Assembly (NCBI RefSeq): GCF_006715145.1
Contig: NZ_VFMR01000001.1
Span: 744,001 to 808,000 of the forward strand
DNA length: 64,000 bases
Reading direction: 5' to 3'
From: Microbacterium sp. SLBN-146
GTDB taxonomy: Bacteria > Actinomycetota > Actinomycetes > Actinomycetales > Microbacteriaceae
A model generated the notes under the pieces. The model did no database searches. It was not told the DNA's origin and saw only the letters and a program-made list of their open reading frames with translations. How positions within the stretch are numbered: position 1 is the stretch's first letter; the number at the start of each line of letters is the position of its first letter. A program made the position numbers and the translations under genes. This document shows, piece after piece, positions 58,073 through 64,000 of this stretch.

Positions 58073-59302
58073 TCAGCGGCGAACGCGGTCGTACACCTCG
58101 ACCATGGCCGCGGTGCGCGATGACTGGCGGAAGCGCTCGCGGATCGTCGGATTGACGGCGACCGCGGTCCCGGACTCGAGATCGGATGCCGCGCGCCGAA
58201 GCGCTGCGGCAAGGGCGGCGACCGAGTCGTCCGCCGCGGCGGGCGCGCGATCGACATCGCCTCCGACGGCCCAGAAGCCGGACTCGAGCTCTCTCGCGAG
58301 GTCGGGGTCGCTCACGACGGACGGGGTCCCGAGAGACGCCGCCTCGAAGATCGTCATGCCCTGGGTCTCGAATCCGATCGACGTCTGCACGACGGCGTCC
58401 GCACGGCGGATGCGACGGAGCGTCTCGGCGTACGGCATCCGCCCCGCGAAGCGGACGGCCGCCCGCGGGTTCGAACGCGCCACGAAACGGCGGGCGGCCC
58501 GAAGCTGGCCCCCACCTCCGATGATCTCCACCTCCGCGTCGATACCCGACGCGGCGACCGCCTCGAGGAACGGCATCAATCTCTTCTCGGGGCTCATCCG
58601 CCCGAGCCACACGAAGCGCGGTATGCCCGCACGGTCCGGCGCGGCATCCGACAACACGTCTTCGAGCACATCGTCGTCGAGACCGTTCCAGATGACGTCG
58701 ACCGACCCGCCGACCGCACGCGGCACAACCCCGTGCGCCTCGAGCCGCCGTGCGAAATGGGTCGACGGAGCCGTGACAGCGTCGGACCCCGCGGCGAGGC
58801 GACGGAGGTAGGCCCATCCGTCCGACCCGGGTGAGGATGCGGCGATCGCGCGCCGCTCCCACGCATTGAGCGCGCGGAGCACCTGCCGGGGGAAGGGGGC
58901 GGTCGCCTCGATCCCGACATCGACACGGTTGTGCATCGTGTGGACGACGGGAAGCGCATGGCGCCGCGCGAACCGGTGGCCCGTGAACGCCCCCCAGAAG
59001 TCCGCCTGCACATGGACGACATCAACGTGTCCGCGCGCGGCGATGGCGGCATCCACCCAGCGGTCCGTGCGGCGGCCCGGCCACGACAGCGAGTACTCGC
59101 GATCGAGCGTGATGGGGATGGATGGCGTATCGAGGTAGCCGGCGTCCGCTGCCGCGGCTCGGGCCCGCGACCCGTGGATCGCAGGCGCGACGATCGTGAC
59201 CGTGTGGCCCGCCTTCTCGAGGAACCGGCGCTGGAGACGCATCGAGACCTGCGCACCGCCGAGCGTCTCGAGATGCTGGTCGCCGAACATCACGACGTGC
59301 AC
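58073..59302 (-). CDS. GT4 family glycosyltransferase
   Basis: 409 residues from GTG 59302 (an ATG four codons in is an alternative). GT-B fold with FGDQHLETLGGAQVSMRLQ (nucleotide-sugar donor GGAQ motif), IWNGLDDDVLEDVL, FVWLGRMSPEKRLMPFLEAV and the retaining E-x7-E motif in FETQGMTIFEAASLGTP. Probably acts on lipid-linked glycans of the envelope. Starts 4 bases after the second glycosyltransferase gene upstream, so they are one operon. Confidence 0.9.
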   Translation of the reverse strand: MHVVMFGDQHLETLGGAQVSMRLQRRFLEKAGHTVTIVAPAIHGSRARAAAADAGYLDTPSIPITLDREYSLSWPGRRTDRWVDAAIAARGHVDVVHVQADFWGAFTGHRFARRHALPVVHTMHNRVDVGIEATAPFPRQVLRALNAWERRAIAASSPGSDGWAYLRRLAAGSDAVTAPSTHFARRLEAHGVVPRAVGGSVDVIWNGLDDDVLEDVLSDAAPDRAGIPRFVWLGRMSPEKRLMPFLEAVAASGIDAEVEIIGGGGQLRAARRFVARSNPRAAVRFAGRMPYAETLRRIRRADAVVQTSIGFETQGMTIFEAASLGTPSVVSDPDLARELESGFWAVGGDVDRAPAAADDSVAALAAALRRAASDLESGTAVAVNPTIRERFRQSSRTAAMVEVYDRVRR

Positions 59303-59306
59303 GACG

Positions 59307-60542
59307 TCACTCCGGCAGGGGTTCGTCGCGGTAGAGCGCTTCGAAGGTGGAGAGCGTCCGCTGGATATCGTGCACCTTGACGCCGTCGAGTGACGCTTGC
59401 TGCATGCGACGACGCTCTTCGGGAGTCTGCGTGAGCACGGTCGTCAACTTGGCCGCCAAGTCGTCCACGTCGCCCGGCTCGAACAGGTAGCCGTTCTCGC
59501 CGTCGTGGACGAGGTGCGGAAGCGCGACGGCATCGGCCGCGACGATGGGGAGGCCCGACGCCATGGCCTCCATCGTGGCGATCGACTGGAGCTCGGCGAT
59601 CGAGGCGATCGCGAAGACGCTCGCGCGGGTGAGGTGTCCGCGGAGTTCCTCGTCGGACGTCCGGCCGTGGAACGTGACGCGGTCCTGCAGCCCGAGCTCG
59701 GCCGTGAGGCGCTCCAGGTTGCGCTGCTGATCGCCCTTCCCCACGACATCGAACGTCACGTCGAGGGCGGGATCGAGCTTCGTCAACGCCCGCAAGATGA
59801 CATCGATCTGCTTCTCGGTCGTGAGGCGCCCCACGAAGACGATCCGGTGCGCGTCGCGCGGCGAGAAGTCGGCCGTGTAGTTGCGCGCATCGATGCCGCA
59901 CGAGATGGGGATGACGTTCTCTATCGAGATGGTCGACTCCAGGAAGTCCGCCGCGCGGCGCGTCGGGGTCGTGACGGCACGCATCATGTCGAAGGTGCGC
60001 TTCGCGTCATCCCAGGCGAGCTTGACGACCACTTTGTCGAGGAACGGCGGAAGGGTCGTGAAGTCGACGACGTTCTCGGCCATGACGTGGTTCGTGGCGA
60101 TCATCGGGATGCCGCGTTTCCGCGCCTCGCGCGCCAGCCCCCTCCCGATCACGATGTGCGACTGGATGTGCACGACGTCGGGCTTCACCTCGTCGAGTGT
60201 CCGACGCGCGTAGTGCTTCGACATCCATGGGAGCACGAAGGTGAGCCAGTCGTGCGGGAGATACCGCCACGCCGGCAGCCGGTGCATCGTCATCGGCTGC
60301 CCCTCGACGACCTCCGTGAACGTCCCGTGCTGGGAGTGCGTGGCGCTCGGGGCCATGACGTGCACGTCGTGACCCCGTTCGACGAGCCCCGCCGCGAGCC
60401 GCTCCGTGAATCGCGCAGCGCCGTTGACGTGCGGCAGGAAGGTGTCGGAGCCGATGAGGATCTTCAGCGGACGATGACCATCGGACGTGTTCGCCTGGCC
60501 GGGGACGGCGGGCGAATCGTCGGGCGTCGCGGGATCGGTCAC
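59307..60542 (-). CDS. GT4 family glycosyltransferase
   Basis: 411 residues from GTG 60542 (an upstream GTG at 60608 would add 22 Arg-rich residues). KILIGSDTFLPHVNGAARFTERLAAGLVERGHDVHVM, PISCGIDARNY, IVFVGRLTTEKQIDVILRAL and IAELQSIATMEAMASGLPIV (E-x7-E) mark a GT-B, GT4 enzyme similar to mannosyltransferases such as MgtA or PimB-like proteins. First gene of the two-gene glycosyltransferase operon. Substrate inferred, not shown. Confidence 0.9.
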   Translation of the reverse strand: MTDPATPDDSPAVPGQANTSDGHRPLKILIGSDTFLPHVNGAARFTERLAAGLVERGHDVHVMAPSATHSQHGTFTEVVEGQPMTMHRLPAWRYLPHDWLTFVLPWMSKHYARRTLDEVKPDVVHIQSHIVIGRGLAREARKRGIPMIATNHVMAENVVDFTTLPPFLDKVVVKLAWDDAKRTFDMMRAVTTPTRRAADFLESTISIENVIPISCGIDARNYTADFSPRDAHRIVFVGRLTTEKQIDVILRALTKLDPALDVTFDVVGKGDQQRNLERLTAELGLQDRVTFHGRTSDEELRGHLTRASVFAIASIAELQSIATMEAMASGLPIVAADAVALPHLVHDGENGYLFEPGDVDDLAAKLTTVLTQTPEERRRMQQASLDGVKVHDIQRTLSTFEALYRDEPLPE

Positions 60543-60661
60543 GGGGAATTGCGGCCTGTCTGTGCGGCGGATCGGTGCGCGAGAGAGTGGTCGCGCGCCG
60601 CACCCCACTGTACCCGAGCACGTCTTTCGCCCCGCCGAACGCGCCCGCCTACCCTGGAGTC

Positions 60662-61255
60662 ATGTCTCGACTGCAGGCCGATGCCGACACAGCGCTCTGG
60701 GTTCCCGTGACCACATCGCTGGGGTGGCGCGGACGCCGTCACCGCAAAGCGGCGATCCGGATGCTGCTGTCCCAGGCGAACCGCGCGATGGGAGCCGACG
60801 AACGGCCTGGAAGCGGGTTCGCGGCGTGGGCGATGAGTCAGGTGACCCCGCTCCTCATGAAGCGCGCCGCGGGACGCGTGCTCGTCTGGGTGTGGAAAGC
60901 CGACCCCGAGCTGGTCGTCGTAATGGCGCAGATACAGGAGGCGACCTCGCAGCTCCGCGCGGCGCGGGCGATGATGCCGATCGAGTACGACGACACGGAG
61001 TCCTTCCGCGGAACGTACCTGGGCGTCGGAGAGAAGCTCGCGATGCCGCTGCCGCCCGACCCGCGCACACCTCCGTTCGTGACGTACACGTGGGACACGG
61101 GGGCGCAGTTCGTGACCATCACGGCGGTCTGCGCGGACCGCGAGCGGTTCGGCCTCGTCATCGGCTCGATCGACGACCTCGCCCGCACGGTGCGCGTCGT
61201 CGACGACCTCACTGTGGGCGAAGGCCCCGAGACGCTCCGCCTCGGCCCCGCGTAG
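60662..61255 (+). CDS. conserved hypothetical protein
   Basis: 197 residues from ATG 60662 (tggagtc just upstream). Starts SRLQADADTALWVPVTTSLGWRGRR, followed by a helical stretch with NRAMGADERPGSGFAAWAMSQ and a beta-rich C-terminus (PPFVTYTWDTGAQFVTITAVC). No known domain. Divergent from the glycosyltransferase operon across 119 bases and followed by a family C palindrome. Confidence 0.7.
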   Translation: MSRLQADADTALWVPVTTSLGWRGRRHRKAAIRMLLSQANRAMGADERPGSGFAAWAMSQVTPLLMKRAAGRVLVWVWKADPELVVVMAQIQEATSQLRAARAMMPIEYDDTESFRGTYLGVGEKLAMPLPPDPRTPPFVTYTWDTGAQFVTITAVCADRERFGLVIGSIDDLARTVRVVDDLTVGEGPETLRLGPA

Positions 61256-61272
61256 CCGCTGCGTTCCGGCAT

Positions 61273-61337
61273 CCGCTCACTTGTCTCAAAGGGCGACCTC
61301 CGCGCCGCGGAGCCCGCCATTTGGGACAAGTGAACCG
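61273..61337. repeat. 65-bp palindrome, family C, copy 2
   Basis: Arms ccgctcacttgtc and gacaagtgaaccg, inner dyad ggcgacctccgcg/cgcggagcccgcc. Exactly the same length as copy 1; it starts 18 bases after the stop of the hypothetical gene. Confidence 0.87.
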
Positions 61338-61437
61338 TGCGAGGCACGCGGGTCTGGCGCGGGGCGGCTGTGCGCGTCATGATGGCGGTGCCACTGCAAT
61401 GCGGGAGCCGCTTTCCTGCATCCGGAAAGGGATGGTC

Positions 61438-61866
61438 ATGGCTGAATTCCGTTACGGACCCGTCGAGCTGTACCTCGTCGGTTTCGAAGGCGAGCGCCCC
61501 GATGCCGGGACGATCGCCGCACTCGCCGAACTCCTCGAAGGCGGGCTGATCCGTCTACTGGATCTCGTCGTCATCTCGAAGGATGCCGACGGCGATGTCA
61601 CCGTCACCGAGATCGAGGACGACGACTTTCCCCTCGACCTGCACGAGATCGGAATCGTGGGCGACGAGGACGTCGCGGAGCTTGCGGAGTTGGTACCGCC
61701 CGGCGGATCGGCCGTTCTCGCGGCCCTCGAACTCGCCTACGCGCGTCGCCTCGCCCAGAGCATCTCCGCTTCGGGCGCCGTCGTACTCAGCATGGAGCGG
61801 ATCCCCGCTCCGATCGTCAATGCCGTCATCGATCTCGTCGACGACACCGAGGAGGAGAACTCATGA
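61438..61866 (+). CDS. DUF6325/DUF1269-like protein
   Basis: 142 residues from ATG 61438 (ATG 61432 is closer to the ribosome-binding site). Starts AEFRYGPVELYLVGFEGERPD and has the pattern LLEGGLIRLLDLVVISKDADGDVTVTEIED seen in small actinobacterial proteins often found with SHOCT proteins. Predicted ferredoxin-like fold. Acidic. Coupled to the SHOCT gene by a 4-base overlap (ATGA). Confidence 0.8.
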   Translation: MAEFRYGPVELYLVGFEGERPDAGTIAALAELLEGGLIRLLDLVVISKDADGDVTVTEIEDDDFPLDLHEIGIVGDEDVAELAELVPPGGSAVLAALELAYARRLAQSISASGAVVLSMERIPAPIVNAVIDLVDDTEEENS

Positions 61867-62219
61867 TCAGAAGGATGGGACGCCCGGGGCTTCTCGGGCT
61901 CGCCGCACGGACGGCCGTCGTCGCGGGCACGGCGTCGGCGGTCTCGGGAGCGGTGTCCAACAATCAGCAGAAGAAGGCGCAGGCTCAGTACGAGCAGGAG
62001 CAGTACCAGGCCGCGCAGCAACAGGCCCAGATCGACGCCGCCGCGCAGGCCGCAGCCGCGCAGTATGCGCCCCCGGCTCCGGCCGCGCCCCCCGCCGCGC
62101 CGGCGCCGACTGGCGGCGTGGACCTCGTCGCCGAACTTCAGAAGCTCGCCGCCCTCAAGGAGGCGGGCATCCTCGACGACGCCGAGTTCGCCGCTGCGAA
62201 GGCCAAGCTCCTCGCCTGA
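61863..62219 (+). CDS. SHOCT domain protein
   Basis: 118 residues. An N-terminal glycine/alanine-rich helix (LLGLAARTAVVAGTASAVSG), a Gln/Ala-rich linker (QYEQEQYQAAQQQAQ), a Pro/Ala stretch, and a C-terminal SHOCT motif (DLVAELQKLAALKEAGILDDAEFAAAKAKLL). SHOCT domains are short helical pairs that mediate oligomerisation. Its partner is the coupled DUF6325-like protein. Typical annotation in related genomes, function unclear. Confidence 0.87.
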   Translation: MIRRMGRPGLLGLAARTAVVAGTASAVSGAVSNNQQKKAQAQYEQEQYQAAQQQAQIDAAAQAAAAQYAPPAPAAPPAAPAPTGGVDLVAELQKLAALKEAGILDDAEFAAAKAKLLA

Positions 62220-62224
62220 GCGCT

Positions 62225-62285
62225 ACCGACAAGACCCGAACTGTCGTGTGTCGTGTCGCGCGACGACAGTTCGGGTCTTTTCGGC
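62225..62285. repeat. 61-bp palindrome, family A, copy 7
   Basis: Starts accgacaagacccgaactgt and ends acagttcgggtcttttcggc, the best-paired copy: 12 or more contiguous pairs and C:G at position 12. It fills the 67-base gap between the convergent SHOCT and ABC exporter genes. Confidence 0.92.
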
Positions 62286-62286
62286 G

Positions 62287-64000
62287 TCAGGGGTGGGCGA
62301 CCTCGGCGGGCGCGGAATCGGTCGACGCCTCTTCGGCGTCGAGGTCTTGTGCAGCCTGCTCGAACTGCGACTGGTAGAGCCGCCAGTAGGCACCGCGCGC
62401 CGCGATGAGCTCGTCGTGCGAGCCCTTCTCGACGATGTCACCGTGCTCCATCACGAGGATGAGGTCGGCATCGCGGATCGTCGAGAGTCGGTGCGCGATG
62501 ACGAACGACGTGCGCCCCTGACGCAGGAGGTTCATCGCCTGCTGCAGGAGCAGCTCCGTGCGCGTGTCGACCGAGGACGTCGCCTCGTCGAGAATCAGCG
62601 CCGACGGCTGCGCGATGAAGGCGCGCGCGATCGTGATGAGCTGCTTCTCGCCGGCCGAGACATTCGAGGCGTCCTCGTCGAGCACGGTGTCGTACCCGTC
62701 GGGCAGCGAGTGGACGAAGCGGTCCACTCGGGTCGCCGTCGCGGCGGCGATGATCTCGTCATCGGTCGCCGATTCGCGCCCATAGCGGATGTTGTCGCGG
62801 ATCGTGCCGGCGAAGAGCCAGGGATCCTGCAACACCATGCCGGTGCGCGAGCGCACATCGTCGCGAGTGAGCTCGGCGATGTTCTGCCCGTCGAGCAGAA
62901 TGCGTCCGCCGTCGAGTTCGTAGAACCGCATGATGAGGTTCACGAGCGTCGTCTTGCCCGCCCCCGTCGGCCCGACGATCGCGACCGTCTGGCCGGGCTC
63001 GACCCGGAACGACAGGTCGGTGATGAGCGGACGCTCCGGCGTGTACGAGAACTTGACGTGCTCGAACTCGATGACGCCGTCACCGTCGACGGGCTCGGGA
63101 GCATCCGGCGAGTCGGCCTCCTGCTCCTCCGCGTCGAGCAGCTCGAAGACGCGCTCGGCCGATGCGACTCCCGACTGCACGACAGCGGCCATCCCGCCCA
63201 GCTGCGACAGCGGCTGCGTGAACTGCTGGGAGTACTGGATGAACGCCTGCACATCGCCGAGTCGCAGTTGCCCTCCCGCGACCATGACCCCACCGAGCAC
63301 CGCGATGCCGACGTACGTGAGGTTTCCGATGAAGGTCATGCCCGGCATGATGACGTTCGAGAGGAATTGAGCCCGGAAGCTCGCCTGGAAGAGCTCCTCA
63401 TTCTCGGCCTCGAACTTCTCGCGCGAGTCCTTCTCACGTCCGTACACCTTGACCAGCGCATGCCCGGAGAAGGACTCCTCGACTCGCGCATTCAGCATGC
63501 CGACCTTGCGCCACTGGATGCCGAACGCCTTCTGCGACTTGGGCCCGATGACACCGAAGATGACCGCCATGAGCGGCAGCGACACGAGCGCGACGAGCGC
63601 CAGCTGCCACGAGATCGAGAACATCATGAACAGCACACCGATCACCGTCAGCACGGAGGTCAGCGCCGACGAGAGCGACTGCTGCATCGTCTGGGTGATG
63701 TTGTCGATGTCGTTCGTGACGCGCGAGATGAGGTCGCCGCGCTGCACCCTGTCGAAGTACGACAGCGGCAGACGGTTGATCTTCACCTCGACGTCTTGGC
63801 GGAGGCGCCACATCGTGCGCACCATGATGACGTTGATGACGTAGCCCTGGATCCAGCTGAGAAGCGAAGATCCCACGTAGATCGCCAGGACGGCGACGAT
63901 CACCATGCGGAGGGCATCGAAGTCGACTCCCGCTCCGACGGTGAAGTCGTTCATCGCGCCGACGACGTTGGCGAAGTCGGTCTGCCCCGCGGCTTCGAGC
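62287..64000 (-). CDS. ABC exporter half-transporter, fused membrane and ATPase domains (N-terminus outside window)
   Basis: At least 570 residues; the frame is open through the right edge, so the N-terminus is cut off. The visible part has four or five membrane segments of an exporter-type TMD, the EAA-like ESFSGHALVKVYGRE coupling region, then ATPase: Walker A GPTGAGKTTLVN, signature VSAGEKQLITIARA, Walker B ALILDEATSSVD, H-loop VIAHRLST. The layout matches MdlB/YheH-like subunits of heterodimeric multidrug exporters, so its partner gene would lie beyond 64000. An inner ATG at 63954 is probably internal. Confidence 0.92.
   Translation of the reverse strand, partial: LEAAGQTDFANVVGAMNDFTVGAGVDFDALRMVIVAVLAIYVGSSLLSWIQGYVINVIMVRTMWRLRQDVEVKINRLPLSYFDRVQRGDLISRVTNDIDNITQTMQQSLSSALTSVLTVIGVLFMMFSISWQLALVALVSLPLMAVIFGVIGPKSQKAFGIQWRKVGMLNARVEESFSGHALVKVYGREKDSREKFEAENEELFQASFRAQFLSNVIMPGMTFIGNLTYVGIAVLGGVMVAGGQLRLGDVQAFIQYSQQFTQPLSQLGGMAAVVQSGVASAERVFELLDAEEQEADSPDAPEPVDGDGVIEFEHVKFSYTPERPLITDLSFRVEPGQTVAIVGPTGAGKTTLVNLIMRFYELDGGRILLDGQNIAELTRDDVRSRTGMVLQDPWLFAGTIRDNIRYGRESATDDEIIAAATATRVDRFVHSLPDGYDTVLDEDASNVSAGEKQLITIARAFIAQPSALILDEATSSVDTRTELLLQQAMNLLRQGRTSFVIAHRLSTIRDADLILVMEHGDIVEKGSHDELIAARGAYWRLYQSQFEQAAQDLDAEEASTDSAPAEVAHP

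Noticed and set aside
1..64000. rRNA, tRNA or tmRNA genes
   Set aside because: None recognised in the intergenic regions read on both strands; no cloverleaf or CCA-ended stretch found by eye.

Overview
The window is about 70% GC, with dense, tightly packed genes, frequent GTG starts and many 4-base ATGA/GTGA stop-start overlaps. Gene content (F420 biosynthesis, FGD, single-chain glycyl-tRNA synthetase, HspR-type HAIR site at clpB, DUF222/HNH protein, type III PKS cluster) and protein style point to an actinobacterium of the family Microbacteriaceae, most likely Microbacterium or a close relative. This is an inference from sequence style; there is no rRNA gene here to confirm it. I see no rRNA, tRNA, CRISPR array, prophage or insertion sequence. 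It looks like ordinary chromosome.

Layout. 1-3302 (minus): a coupled operon of a 3-hydroxyisobutyryl-CoA hydrolase-like enzyme, an LssY_C membrane protein, a small membrane protein and a J-domain protein running off the window. 3432-5620: an ABC-2 exporter whose ATPase has a long acidic tail. 6236-15225: the coenzyme F420 region (fbiC, Baeyer-Villiger-type monooxygenase, fgd, fbiD and esterase on plus; fbiA and hemD on minus). 15397-20012: small envelope proteins, haem oxidase, HhH protein and glyS. 20158-24981: lipoprotein, MenC/N-acylamino-acid racemase-like enzyme, a tandem-repeat array, cyclase and GNAT. 25038-36704: MFS and POT transporters, DUF222/HNH, purU, a beta-lactamase-fold protein, M13 peptidase, MATE, TrmH-like methyltransferase and a DtxR/MntR-type regulator. 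37232-46938: SDR, HAD, pyrE, xth, a two-component system and flavoproteins. 47159-49161: NatAB-like exporter. 50324-54195: type III PKS cluster. 54505-64000: ClpB, GlxA-type regulator, two GT4 glycosyltransferases, SHOCT protein and a partial ABC exporter.

Most striking points. (1) The F420 locus is one translationally coupled operon, but the CofH half of its FbiC has no CxxxCxxC iron-sulfur motif, so FO synthesis by this protein alone is doubtful. (2) Gene 3' ends carry at least three families of near fixed-length imperfect palindromes: seven copies of exactly 61 bp, two of exactly 65 bp, and four of about 70-85 bp, one of which lies in frame inside the FbiC linker. Paired-base changes support a hairpin. 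(3) A 19-bp motif forms a 2-3-4 copy array inside a longer repeat next to a 53-residue gene. (4) A class A beta-lactamase-fold protein lacks its Ser-x-x-Lys motif.

Most coordinates of starts were chosen from overlap with the upstream gene, Shine-Dalgarno sequences and family length. Where two starts are plausible this is stated.
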